From assembly GCA_003141195.1 (NCBI GenBank), contig PLLC01000099.1, positions 1 through 55,391 of the forward strand: DNA of 55,391 nucleotides, written 5' to 3'. Each line of letters starts with the position of its first letter. Position 1 is the first letter of the stretch. The notes beneath the pieces are model-generated. The model ran no database searches and was not told where the DNA came from. It saw only the letters and a program-made list of their open reading frames with translations. The DNA comes from Syntrophaceae bacterium. GTDB taxonomy: Bacteria; Desulfobacterota; Syntrophia; Syntrophales; UBA5619. Positions 44,300-52,478 of the stretch are shown piece after piece. The translations under genes and the position numbers were made by a program.

Positions 44300-46468
44300 T
44301 CATTCCTTGATCTTCTCCGCCAGGATGTCCGCGACGTGCTTCATCCGGACGCCGGGGAGCTGCTTGTCGAGGCCGCCCTGGATCTGGACCATGCAGCCCG
44401 AGCAGGCGCAGGCGGCGATCTCCGCGCCCGTATCCCGAATGTTGTTGATCTTCTGCTCCAGGATCGGCATGGAGAGCTCGGCGTACTTCACCCCGAAGAT
44501 CCCCGACATCCCGCAGCACTTGTCGGCGTCCTTCATTTCGATCAGTTCGCAGCCGGCGGCCTCGAGGAGTTGCCGCGGCTCCTTGTCGATCATCAGGACC
44601 CGCTTCATGTGGCAGGAGTCGTGGTAGGTCACCTTCGGCCCGCCGCCGGTTTTCGTCAGCCGGCCGCGCTTCCCGTATTCCTCGGCAACGAAGCTACAGA
44701 ACTCCCGGACCTTTTTCGCCATCGTTTCCGCCTTCGGACCCCACTCGGGATCGTCTTTCAGAAGCTCCGCGTACTGCTGGAGGGATTCCGTGCAGGTGGG
44801 GCAGGCGACAATGATCACATCGGGATTCTGCTCCTCCAGTGCCCTGATATTTTCCTTCGCAAGCTTCTTTGTCGTCTCCACGTCCCCCAGGGCGATCACG
44901 GGCTTTCCGCAGCAGCTCTGCCCCTCGGGGAAGAGCACCTCCATGTTCAGATCCTGGAGGACCTTGAAGACCGACTCCCCCGTCTCGGGGAAGACGAAGT
45001 CGATCGTGCAGCCGCTGAAGAAGACGATGCGCTTGTCCGGTTTGTCGATCTTTTTCGTGATTTTCCCGATCCGGTTGCGCAACGGCGTGTCGGCAATCGC
45101 CGGGAGACTCCGGTCTTTGGCCATCCCCGCCAGGAACAGCGGGAGGTGGCGGATCAGCCGCCCCGACTGGAAGGGCTTCTGGCCGATCGCGGCGAGCCGG
45201 AGGAGCCCATGGAAAAGCTTCCGGTTCGAGACAACGTTTTCGAAGGTCTGTTTGAGGAGGAAGGGGAGGCCTTTCTCCTTCACGTTCCGGATGCGAAGCT
45301 CCTCGATGAGGCCGGGGATATCGATCTTTCCCGGACAGACGGTCGTGCAGCGGCGGCAACCGATGCACAGCTCTTGGAACTGCTCGAACTCTCCCATTCC
45401 GCTGAGGAAGGCCGTCAGGATCGCCCCGATGCCGCCCGCATAGGTATGGCCACCGTAAACATGGCCGCCGATCAGCGTGTAGACCGGGCAGACGTTCAGG
45501 CAGGAGGCGCAACGGACGCACTGGAAGATCTCCTTGAACTTGTCGTCGTGGGCCGCCTTGAGCCGTCCGTTGTCGAGGAGGATGATGTGCATCTCCTTCT
45601 CCTCCTCGACCCATTTTCCGTCCCTTTTGACCATCGCGGGCGTCGGGCCGGCGATCATCGTCATATAGCTTGTCATGAGCTGGGCGGTGGCGCTCCGGGG
45701 GAGGACCTTGAGGATCGTCGCCGCATCCTTGATCGTGGGGATCAGCTTCTCGTAGCCGATGATCACCACGTGGATCCGGGGAAGGGTCGTCACCATTCGG
45801 GCGTTTCCCTCGTTGGTTACGATGCCGATCGCGCCGTTTTCGGCGATCCCGAAGTTGGCTCCGGAGATCCCCATGTCCGCCTGGAGAAATTTCTCCCGGA
45901 GTTCCGTGCGCGCCGCCTGAACCATGAAGGCGATGTCCGGTGGAATGACCGTTTTCAGTTCCTTCGAGAAGTATTCAGCCACCTGGAAGCGGCTCAGGTG
46001 GATGGCGGGCATCACCATGTGGGAAGGTTTCTGGCCGGCCAAAGCCACAATCCACTCGCCGAGGTCCGTCTCCGTCGTGGAGATCCCGGCGGTCTCCAGG
46101 TGTTTGCTCAAATCGATCTCCTCGCTGGCCATCGATTTCGATTTGACGATCCTCTTGACGCCCTTTTCCTTACAGAGGTTGACGAGATATTCCTTGACGT
46201 CGTTTCCGGTCTTCGCCCGGAAGACCTTCACGCCCCGCTTCGTCGCCTCCGCCTCGAAACGGTCGGCGACCTCCTCGATCCGCTCGACGGTGTCGATCTT
46301 CATCTGCCGGAGGGCGTCGCGGAGGGTCTCGATGTCGCCGGCGTTCTCGTATGCCTTGGCCCGGGCGATGGGATAGGCCTCCGAGAAGCGCCCGAGGGCA
46401 TCGCGGAGGGTCTCATCCTTCAGCTTTTCGGAGATTTCCTTCCGGAGGTTTCTCATTTCGGTTTCCAT
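44300..46468 (-). CDS. LutB-LutA fusion, lactate-utilisation iron-sulfur protein
   Basis: A 722-residue fusion. Residues about 1-300 are the LUD domain of LutB/LldF (DMGISGANFGIAENGAIGIV). Residues about 325-410 are a 2[4Fe-4S] ferredoxin (CVRCASCLNVCPVY, CIGCRRCTTVCPGK). Residues about 480-720 hold two CCG domains typical of LutA/LldE and heterodisulfide-reductase subunits (SGCTIDFVFPETG..SCCGKP; YHDSCH..CCGMSG). In most bacteria LutA and LutB are separate; the sum of lengths agrees with a fusion. With LutC it would oxidise lactate to pyruvate, passing electrons to the membrane. Its start shares one base with the lutC stop. Confidence 0.92.
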   Translation of the reverse strand: METEMRNLRKEISEKLKDETLRDALGRFSEAYPIARAKAYENAGDIETLRDALRQMKIDTVERIEEVADRFEAEATKRGVKVFRAKTGNDVKEYLVNLCKEKGVKRIVKSKSMASEEIDLSKHLETAGISTTETDLGEWIVALAGQKPSHMVMPAIHLSRFQVAEYFSKELKTVIPPDIAFMVQAARTELREKFLQADMGISGANFGIAENGAIGIVTNEGNARMVTTLPRIHVVIIGYEKLIPTIKDAATILKVLPRSATAQLMTSYMTMIAGPTPAMVKRDGKWVEEEKEMHIILLDNGRLKAAHDDKFKEIFQCVRCASCLNVCPVYTLIGGHVYGGHTYAGGIGAILTAFLSGMGEFEQFQELCIGCRRCTTVCPGKIDIPGLIEELRIRNVKEKGLPFLLKQTFENVVSNRKLFHGLLRLAAIGQKPFQSGRLIRHLPLFLAGMAKDRSLPAIADTPLRNRIGKITKKIDKPDKRIVFFSGCTIDFVFPETGESVFKVLQDLNMEVLFPEGQSCCGKPVIALGDVETTKKLAKENIRALEEQNPDVIIVACPTCTESLQQYAELLKDDPEWGPKAETMAKKVREFCSFVAEEYGKRGRLTKTGGGPKVTYHDSCHMKRVLMIDKEPRQLLEAAGCELIEMKDADKCCGMSGIFGVKYAELSMPILEQKINNIRDTGAEIAACACSGCMVQIQGGLDKQLPGVRMKHVADILAEKIKE

Positions 46469-47082
46469 CAGGCGTCACCTCCCTTCGGTTCCTCATCTAC
46501 CGCGATGATCGCAAAGCGGCTGGGGCCGTGGACCCCGATGGTCAGCACCCGTTCGATATCGGCGGTGCGGCTGGGGCCGGTGATGAAGCCGACGTAGCCG
46601 CGATCGAAGGATTGGGAAATGATATCAAAGGCCTCGGTGATTCCGGGGACGATATGGGCGCTCTGGAGGAAGACGACATGGAGGGGCGGGAGGATCGTGA
46701 CCAGGCGGGTCGCGATGTCGTAGCCATCCTGAAAGACGCTGCCCGTCTCGGCGATCCCGAACTCCACCCCCGAGATGCCGATGTCGGCGGTGTCCGCATG
46801 GGCGGCGATATCGGCGGCTTCAGTATAGACAGTTACCCCCCGGGAACGCAGCGCCGCCGTGATGCCGGCCGCCTCCTGGAGGGGGCTCTCGACGACGACC
46901 GCCTTCCTGGCCTGGACGGCGTCGACGAGCCGGATGAGGGCTTCTCTGGCCTCTGCTGCCGCGGGAACACGAAATACTTCGCCGGACACCGCCTTGGCCC
47001 GCATCTCGAATTCGGGGAAGAGATGCGCCCCCGAATTTTCGGCGGGAAAGTGCCGTTTCCAGATCTCATGGGTTATTTCCAT
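46468..47082 (-). CDS. lutC: LutC, lactate-utilisation protein
   Basis: A 204-residue LUD-domain protein, the third part of the LutABC (LldEFG) lactate oxidation system. It shows the family's core ADIGISGVEFGIAETGSVFQ, LHVVFLQSAHIVPG and the final ITGPSRTADIE and GVHGPSR. The ATG at 47082 follows GGAGG by 8 bases; the upstream frame is not family-like. It is transcribed first, followed by the LutB-LutA gene with a one-base overlap. No permease or LutR regulator lies beside the pair. Confidence 0.9.
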   Translation of the reverse strand: MEITHEIWKRHFPAENSGAHLFPEFEMRAKAVSGEVFRVPAAAEAREALIRLVDAVQARKAVVVESPLQEAAGITAALRSRGVTVYTEAADIAAHADTADIGISGVEFGIAETGSVFQDGYDIATRLVTILPPLHVVFLQSAHIVPGITEAFDIISQSFDRGYVGFITGPSRTADIERVLTIGVHGPSRFAIIAVDEEPKGGDA

Positions 47083-47178
47083 GATATTCAGCCTCCATGA
47101 ACGTAAACGAAAAACGAATCTAACCCTATGAAAAAACAAGTTTCTGTGATTGTGAAGGGTGTCTTGTTACCCGGACAG

Positions 47179-47207
47179 GGTATAGCGGAAACACCGCCGC
47201 GAGTCAA
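47179..47207 (-). promoter_or_regulatory. Probable sigma-70 promoter of the Lut operon
   Basis: On the minus strand TTGACT (47207-47202), a 17-base spacer, TATACC (47184-47179). The start would lie near 47172, about 90 bases before lutC. Confidence 0.6.
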
Positions 47208-47216
47208 ACGAAAACC

Positions 47217-47245
47217 GCCTCCGCGACGACTGCCGCCGCGGAGGC
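47217..47245 (-). terminator. Rho-independent terminator for a small leftward gene
   Basis: GCCTCCGCG and its complement CGCGGAGGC form a 9-base stem with an 11-base loop; read leftward it is followed by GGTTTTCGTTTG. It lies 48 bases past the stop of the small open frame at 47293-47484 and directly upstream of the Lut promoter, insulating the two. Confidence 0.65.
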
Positions 47246-47292
47246 GCTGATCTGAGGTTTCATGGATAGCGTTCACCAGATTTGCGGAAACC

Positions 47293-47484
47293 CTATAAGA
47301 CGCATATTAAGGATGCACCATCAGTCTTCCGAGGAAAGTCATCGACAATCTCGAGGCATATCTGAACCGTGCATTTTTCCCCTCGTGACTTGAAATGAAA
47401 AATATGATATTGATCCCGGGCGTCTGATAACGCTTTGCGGCCGGCAACGTCATAGACGGCTCCGCCCCTTTGTCCCGGGATCAT
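47293..47484 (-). CDS. Possible small protein of unknown family
   Basis: A 63-residue frame with protein-like composition (ALSDARDQYHIFHFKSRG, then CTVQICLEIVDDF). I do not recognise it. No strong Shine-Dalgarno precedes the ATG, but a terminator lies just downstream on the same strand, which supports transcription in this direction. It borders repeat A3. It could also be the tail of a longer, lost gene. Confidence 0.4.
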   Translation of the reverse strand: MIPGQRGGAVYDVAGRKALSDARDQYHIFHFKSRGEKCTVQICLEIVDDFPRKTDGASLICVL

Positions 47485-47527
47485 TCATGGCGATCTCGTA
47501 AAAAGCCTTAAAAGTCGAAAAAATGGG

Positions 47528-47671
47528 ACGGCTTCGTAAAAAGTCCGCAGGCAAGGCGCGCGAATCCTGAGGAATGAGGCGTACTTTTCCGTACGCCGCA
47601 ATAAGCCTGCCCCTGCGAAAGCAGGGGAAGGATGAAGCGCAACGCGGCATCCTGATTTTTACGATGCCGTC
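47528..47671. repeat. Dispersed palindromic repeat, copy A3
   Basis: About 144 bases. Left end GACGGCTTCGTAAAAAGTCC, right end TTTTTACGATGCCGTC. It contains the family core and the hairpin module CCCCTGCGAAAGCAGGGG. The sequence TCATTCATGGC occurs on both sides of the element (near 47482-47492 and 47670-47680), as a target duplication or as part of an outer segment; a related outer segment (47485-47525) precedes the left end. It lies between the small leftward frame and the ACT-domain gene. Confidence 0.78.
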
Positions 47672-47786
47672 ATTCATGGCTGCGGCTCCCAGGACAAAAG
47701 GGGTTGCGGTTCATCCCGTACCCGTTGGGCATACCCGTATGGACAAAAGAACAAACGGTAACGGTCAACACTGAAAGGAGGATCCT

Positions 47787-48212
47787 ATGATGAACCTGAT
47801 GGTCAAACGTGTGGATGTGTGGGCGGCTGGTATCAAGGACGAACCCGGCGGTTTGGCGAAGATACTCGCCGGCCTGCGGGAGGCCGGTGCAGATCTCGAC
47901 TTTGTCGTCGCGAGGCGGGCGCCGGAGAAGCCCGGCATGGGGGTCGTGTTTGTCACCCCGCTGCGCGGCGATGCGGAGGTCGCTGCGGCCGCTACATTGG
48001 GCTTCAACGTCACAAGCAGCCTCCAGTCGTTGCGTGTCGAGGGAGAGAACAAGCCGGGAGTTGCCGCGGAGCTGGCGAAAAAGCTTGCAGCAGCGGGGAT
48101 CAACCTCCACGGACTCTCGGCGGCTGTGATCGGGTCAAAGTTCATTCTGTACATTGGCCTGGACACCGCCGAAGACGCCGCGAAGGCTGCCAACCTCCTC
48201 AAGCAGGCATAG
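47787..48212 (+). CDS. Tandem ACT-domain protein
   Basis: A 141-residue protein with two ACT domains, at about residues 6-65 (VWAAGIKDEPGGLAKILAGL) and 75-138 (RVEGENKPGVAAELAKKLAAAG), each in the usual beta-alpha-beta-beta-alpha-beta pattern with DEPG or NKPG after the first strand. ACT domains bind amino acids or similar small ligands, usually in regulators. No catalytic domain is attached, so it may be a free-standing sensor subunit. AAAGGAGG precedes the ATG. It stands alone between repeats A3 and B2. Confidence 0.87.
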   Translation: MMNLMVKRVDVWAAGIKDEPGGLAKILAGLREAGADLDFVVARRAPEKPGMGVVFVTPLRGDAEVAAAATLGFNVTSSLQSLRVEGENKPGVAAELAKKLAAAGINLHGLSAAVIGSKFILYIGLDTAEDAAKAANLLKQA

Positions 48213-48238
48213 CAGCATGTTGAAAAAGTCTCTTTTGC

Positions 48239-48361
48239 AGGCTGTTCAAATATGCCGGGATGCAAGGCCCCCGAAATCCTGAGCCGTGAGGCGTACTTTT
48301 GGGTACGTTGAACGGCGAAGGATGAGGGAAACGCAGCAGATGGGCGTTTTTCAATAGCCTG
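48239..48361. repeat. Dispersed palindromic repeat, copy B2
   Basis: A 123-base element in opposite orientation to B1. Ends are CAGGCTGTTCAAATATGCC and GGCGTTTTTCAATAGCCTG. By eye only about a dozen bases differ from the reverse complement of B1, so the two diverged recently. It lies 26 bases after the ACT-domain gene. Confidence 0.85.
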
Positions 48362-48426
48362 ATAGTACAAAACCGTAGTCGATCGAGAACAAACAGAACT
48401 CTGCCCGATCCATAGAGAGCGGCCTT

Positions 48427-48455
48427 GTGAAAGCCGGTCTTTGCGCCGGCTTTCA
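48427..48455. terminator. Hairpin between the ACT-domain and ThyX-like genes
   Basis: GTGAAAGCCGG and its exact complement form an 11-base stem with a 7-base loop. No T-run follows, so it is only a possible terminator. Confidence 0.4.
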
Positions 48456-48548
48456 CGAGCCGGCTCATTCTCAAGGAGAAGGAGGGTATCCAGCCACCAT
48501 TCAAGCTCCCTGTCTCTGTGATACTGCTTGCAGCGATCTTGCTTGTTT

Positions 48549-48713
48549 CTATCGTACAGGCTGTGGCCACGGCTCGGTGGAGACCCGAAGTTTTAACGCA
48601 CCGCTCTGGGCGGGCGTCTCCTCGCCCTCCATAATTTCCGTCATAACGGCCATCATCGCCACTTCCCGCAGGTCTTCACCCGTGGCCCCTTTCGCGATTC
48701 CTTCCCGGATCAT
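48549..48713 (-). CDS. Possible small protein or gene remnant
   Basis: A 54-residue frame on the minus strand (MIREGIAKGATGEDLREVAM, then a MAVMTEIMEGEE segment). The GATGEDLREVA pattern recalls the helical turn of carboxymuconolactone-decarboxylase/AhpD proteins, but it is far too short and has no Shine-Dalgarno. It may be the relic of such a gene. It faces away from the ThyX-like gene. Confidence 0.3.
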   Translation of the reverse strand: MIREGIAKGATGEDLREVAMMAVMTEIMEGEETPAQSGALKLRVSTEPWPQPVR

Positions 48714-48796
48714 GAGTTAAGATTTTCTTGCCACCGGTCGCGGGCGATGGTATCGTTACAACTCTTCCGATCAAACGATGGGGGTGGATGAAGATG

Positions 48797-50314
48797 AAGG
48801 TTATTCTCGCAGGCCACAACATCGATCACGAAATCATCGAGGAATTCAATAACTTGCAGCCGGAGCGGCAGGATTTGACGCCGGAGACCGTTGCCGCCGC
48901 CTATGCCCGGATCAGCCGGAACCCGAGGCCCGTCAACGAGCTCCGGCAGATCGCCCGGGGCGAGGTGGAAAAGGCCCGCGCCTCGAACCGGAACATCGTC
49001 TTCGAAATGGGGCACAGCTCCATCGCCGAGCACGCCGTCTTCAACCTCGACATCCTGAAGGTCTCCCGCCTCCTCGTCGAAGAGATCGAAAGGTTCCGCC
49101 TCGCCTCCTACACCGAAAAGTCCCAGCGCTACGTCCTGCTTCAGGAAGATTTCGTCATCCCGGAAGAGGTGCGGGATGCCGGTATGGAAGAGGCCTTTGT
49201 CGCGGCTGTCCGGCTGCAAAACGGCTTCTACCATACGCTCTATGAAAAGCTCCGCCCCTGGGTTTTCGACCGGAATCCCGGGCTCGCCGCCGATCCGGCG
49301 AACCGGTTGCTCCTCGAAGGGTGGGCCAAGGAGGACGCCCGCTACTGCCTCCCGCTGGCCACGGAGACGCAGCTCGGGATGACCGTGAACGCAAGGAACA
49401 TCGAGCTGATGATCCGCCGCCTCGCTGCCTGCCCCCTGATGGAAGGACATGAGTACAGCCGCCGGCTTTACGACGCCACAAAGGGGGTCGCCCCGTCGCT
49501 CGTCCGCTACACGGAACCGACACCCTACGATCGCGAGACGCGGGAGGCGCTCCGGACGGAGGCGGCAGGGATCATCTCGAAAATTTTAGCAATTTCCTCC
49601 GGCGCGAAACTGGGAAAGGGGTGTGATCCACCGGCTGCGGCCGGCGCCGGAACGGCGGATGACCTCGTCCGCCTGCTCGATGCGACGCCGGCGGCCGACG
49701 AAAAGATTGCGGCGGCGTTCCTCCACAGAGCCTCAGACCTCCCGCTCGCGGAATGCCTGCAGATAGCAGCGCGGATGAACCGCGAAGAGCAGGAATCGCT
49801 GATCAAAACGGCCCTCCGGCGGATGAAGGCCTACGACGCCGCCCCAAGGGAATTCGAGCACGTGGGACTGACCTTTGAGCTCACCATCAGCGCGACCTGC
49901 TTTGCCCAGGTGAAGCGACACCGGATGGCTACGATCACCGCCCAGGAGTACAACCCGGCGCTCGGCGTCACGATCCCGCCTTCCATTGCGGCGATCGGCA
50001 TGGAAAACGCGTTCCGGGAGATCTGCACCCGGACGGAAGAGACCTGGGAGCAAATCCGCCGGCATTCACCCGCCGCGGCCGCCTACATCCTGACAAACGC
50101 CCATCGGCGCCGGGTCATGATGAGGGTCAGCGCCCGCGAGCTCTACCACCTCGCCCGCGTCCGGGCGGACGGCCACGCCCAGTGGGACATCCGGGAGACG
50201 GCCGAGCGGATGGTCGCGCAGGGACGGGAGGTCATGCCGCTCACCCTGACCCTCGCCGCGGGGAAGGACGGCTTCGACGCCCTCTACGCCCGGGTCTTCG
50301 CCGACGACGCCTGA
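48797..50314 (+). CDS. Tandem ThyX-like protein (degenerate thymidylate synthase X fold)
   Basis: A 505-residue protein with two ThyX-like halves. The first has GHSSIAEHAVF near residue 73 and RFRLASYTEKSQRY (100-113), where true ThyX has RHRxxSxNxxSxRY; His is replaced by Phe. The second has FEHVGLTFELT and KRHRMATITAQEYN (from about 372), which keeps RHR but loses the later Ser/Arg. Normal ThyX is 210-250 residues and tetrameric; this looks like a duplicated, fused form whose dUMP and FAD sites may be split between halves or lost. Whether it makes dTMP is uncertain. The ATG at 48797 sits 8 bases after GGGGGTGG. Its stop codon falls in the first bases of repeat A4. Confidence 0.82.
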   Translation, partial: KVILAGHNIDHEIIEEFNNLQPERQDLTPETVAAAYARISRNPRPVNELRQIARGEVEKARASNRNIVFEMGHSSIAEHAVFNLDILKVSRLLVEEIERFRLASYTEKSQRYVLLQEDFVIPEEVRDAGMEEAFVAAVRLQNGFYHTLYEKLRPWVFDRNPGLAADPANRLLLEGWAKEDARYCLPLATETQLGMTVNARNIELMIRRLAACPLMEGHEYSRRLYDATKGVAPSLVRYTEPTPYDRETREALRTEAAGIISKILAISSGAKLGKGCDPPAAAGAGTADDLVRLLDATPAADEKIAAAFLHRASDLPLAECLQIAARMNREEQESLIKTALRRMKAYDAAPREFEHVGLTFELTISATCFAQVKRHRMATITAQEYNPALGVTIPPSIAAIGMENAFREICTRTEETWEQIRRHSPAAAAYILTNAHRRRVMMRVSARELYHLARVRADGHAQWDIRETAERMVAQGREVMPLTLTLAAGKDGFDALYARVFADDA

Positions 50315-50397
50315 CGGCTCCGCAAAAAGTCCGGATGCTGCGTTGCGCTTCATCCTTCCCCTGCTTTCGCAGGGGCAGGCTTATTGCGGCGTACGCG
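50313..50397. repeat. Dispersed palindromic repeat, copy A4 (right-truncated)
   Basis: Starts GACGGCTCCGCAAAAAGTCC and follows A1 through the core, with the hairpin module CCCCTGCTTTCGCAGGGG inserted, up to GCGGCGTACG, after which similarity ends; a TCATTCATGG stretch seen beside A3 recurs near 50423. The TGA stop of the ThyX-like gene is formed by the element's terminal TGACGG. It lies between convergent thyX-like and nifS. Confidence 0.7.
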
Positions 50398-50446
50398 GGC
50401 CGTCTTGCATTGTTCCGGCATATCATTCATGGGGATTCCCGCTCCT

Positions 50447-51628
50447 TTACGCGCTCACGCAGGCCTGCGCGATGGAGGTCCAGTAGGGGGACATGCTCCG
50501 CAGCCTCTCGATGATGGGGGGCAGCTTCTCGATCACGAAATCGATCTCCTCCTCCGTGGTGTAGATGCTCAGGCTGAACCGGATGGAGCCGTGGGCCATG
50601 GTGAAGGGAACGCCCATCGCGCGGAGCACGTGGGATGGCTGCAGGGACCCGGAGGTGCAGGCCGACCCGGAGGAGGCGCAGATGCCGTGCTCGTTCATGA
50701 GCAGGAGGATCCCTTCTCCCTCGACGAACTCGAAGCTGATATTCGTCGTGTTGGGAAGTCGCTGCTGAATGTCCCCGTTGACCCGGCATTTCGGGATGCG
50801 GGTCAGGAGGGCAGACTCCAGCCTGTCGCGCAGCCGCTTCACCGTTGTGTTTTCCGCATCCATGTCGCGGGCCGCCAGTTCGCAGGCCTTTCCCAGCCCA
50901 ACGATGCTGGGGGTGTTCTCCGTGCCGCCCCGGCGCCCCTTCTCCTGATGCCCCCCGATCAGAAACGGGGAAAAACGCGTTCCCTTGCGGACGTAGAGCA
51001 CGCCGATCCCCTTGGGGGCGTGGAGCTTGTGACCAGAGAAAGAGAGCATGTCGATGGCGCTCTTCTGCAGGTTGATCGGGATCTTGCCGGTTGACTGCAC
51101 CGCATCGGTGTGGAACGGAATGCCCCGTTCACGGGCCAGCTCCGCCGCCTTCTCCACCGGGAAGATGACCCCCGTTTCGTTATTGGCCCACATGAGGCTG
51201 ACCGCCGCCGTATCGGGCGTCAGGCTGCCGACGAACTGTTCCATGTCGAGGATGCCGTTCTTGTCGACGGGCAGTTCCGTGATCCGGTAGCCCTGACCGG
51301 CAAGATTGGCGCAGAGGGACTTGACGGCGGGGTGCTCCACCCGGCTGGTCACGATGTGGCGCCTTTCAGGATACGTCGCCAAGGCCGAGCGGATGGCGGC
51401 GTTGTCGCTCTCCGTGCCACAGCTCGTGAAGATAATTTCGTCAGGCGTTGCGCCGATGAGCGCCGCGACCTGCTCGCGGGCCTCGCGGATCTTCCAGGCG
51501 ACCTGGCCGCCGAAGGAGTGCATGCTGGAGGGGTTGCCGTAAAGGTCATGGAAATATGGGAGCATCGCCTCGAGCACCTCGGGAGCCACCTGGGTCGTGG
51601 CATTGTTGTCCAGATAGACGGTTTTCAT
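50447..51628 (-). CDS. nifS: Cysteine desulfurase, NifS/IscS class
   Basis: PLP enzyme that removes sulfur from cysteine and gives it as persulfide to a scaffold. The 393-residue protein has YLDNNATT at the start, PLP-binding Lys201 in SFSGHKLHAPKG, GGHQEKGRRGGTENT and active-site Cys324 in CASSGSACTSGSLQPSHVL, the group I (NifS/IscS) loop. GAGGAGG precedes the ATG, which overlaps the nifU stop by four bases. It forms a two-gene Fe-S assembly unit with nifU, the usual ISC-type minimal set in anaerobes. Confidence 0.96.
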   Translation of the reverse strand: MKTVYLDNNATTQVAPEVLEAMLPYFHDLYGNPSSMHSFGGQVAWKIREAREQVAALIGATPDEIIFTSCGTESDNAAIRSALATYPERRHIVTSRVEHPAVKSLCANLAGQGYRITELPVDKNGILDMEQFVGSLTPDTAAVSLMWANNETGVIFPVEKAAELARERGIPFHTDAVQSTGKIPINLQKSAIDMLSFSGHKLHAPKGIGVLYVRKGTRFSPFLIGGHQEKGRRGGTENTPSIVGLGKACELAARDMDAENTTVKRLRDRLESALLTRIPKCRVNGDIQQRLPNTTNISFEFVEGEGILLLMNEHGICASSGSACTSGSLQPSHVLRAMGVPFTMAHGSIRFSLSIYTTEEEIDFVIEKLPPIIERLRSMSPYWTSIAQACVSA

Positions 51629-52452
51629 GGGGCCACCTCCTCGATGATCAAATCGGGTGAAACCAGATCCCGCAGTTTTGCCTCGACGAAGTGCTTCAGC
51701 GTGATGTCGGACGCCTTGCAGGCGGCGCAGGCGCCCCGCACGGCGACGATGACCCGGTTGCCGACGACGTCGATGAGCTCGATGTCGCCGCCGTCATGCT
51801 TCAGGGAGGGCCTGATCTCCCGTTCGAGGGCCTCCTCGATCCTCTTGATCTTCTGGATGTTGGTCAGTTTCGGCGGCGCCACCGGTTTGGCCTCCGCCCG
51901 CACCCTCTCGATGATCTGCCGGATGGCGTCATGGCAGTTGCCGCAACCGCCGCCCGCCTTGGTGTAGTTCGTCACCTCCTCGACCGTCGCGAGGTTGTTC
52001 TCCCGGACGGCCCGCTCGATCTCCCGATCCGTCACCCCGAAGCACTCGCAGATGATCTGCGCACCCGGCTCCTTGGCCGGCGCCCCCTGGTAATTCTCGA
52101 TCGCCTTTTCGAGAGCCTCCTTCCCCATGACGCTGCAGTGCATCTTCTCCTGCGGCAGGCCGCCGAGGTAAGCGGCGATGTCCTGATTGGTCACTTTCTT
52201 GGCTTCCTCCAGCGTCATCCCCTTGATCATCTCGGTGAGTGCCGAAGAGGAGGCGATGGCGCTGGCGCAGCCAAAGGTCTTGAACATCGCCTCTTTGATC
52301 CGCTTGTTCTCGTCGAGTTTGAAGGAGAGCTTGAGGGCGTCCCCGCAGGCGATGGAGCCGACCTCGGCAACGCCGTCCGGATTTTCCACTTCCCCGACGT
52401 TCCGGGGGTTGAGAAAATGTTCCCGGACCTTGTCCGTGTATTCCCACATCAT
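51625..52452 (-). CDS. nifU: NifU, modular Fe-S cluster scaffold
   Basis: A 275-residue three-module NifU: an IscU-like N-terminal scaffold with Cys36, Cys62 and Cys106 (GSIACGDAL, FGCASAIASSS, KMHCSVMG), a central [2Fe-2S] BFD-like module with Cys135, Cys137, Cys170 and Cys173 (CECFG, GGGCGNC), and a C-terminal Nfu module with Cys242 and Cys245 (CAACK). All expected cysteines are present. AAGGAG precedes the ATG. It works with NifS, encoded immediately downstream. No nitrogenase genes are here, so it probably serves general Fe-S assembly. Confidence 0.96.
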   Translation of the reverse strand: MMWEYTDKVREHFLNPRNVGEVENPDGVAEVGSIACGDALKLSFKLDENKRIKEAMFKTFGCASAIASSSALTEMIKGMTLEEAKKVTNQDIAAYLGGLPQEKMHCSVMGKEALEKAIENYQGAPAKEPGAQIICECFGVTDREIERAVRENNLATVEEVTNYTKAGGGCGNCHDAIRQIIERVRAEAKPVAPPKLTNIQKIKRIEEALEREIRPSLKHDGGDIELIDVVGNRVIVAVRGACAACKASDITLKHFVEAKLRDLVSPDLIIEEVAP

Positions 52453-52478
52453 TCGCTCCTTAAAGGTTGCTCTGATCT

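Noticed and set aside
44336-46597. 753-codon frame opposite the LutB-LutA gene
   Set aside because: Shadow frame of a GC-rich gene; no recognisable protein features.
50447-52452. Nitrogen-fixation role of nifS and nifU
   Set aside because: The pair is widespread as a general Fe-S assembly unit in anaerobes and no nitrogenase genes are near.
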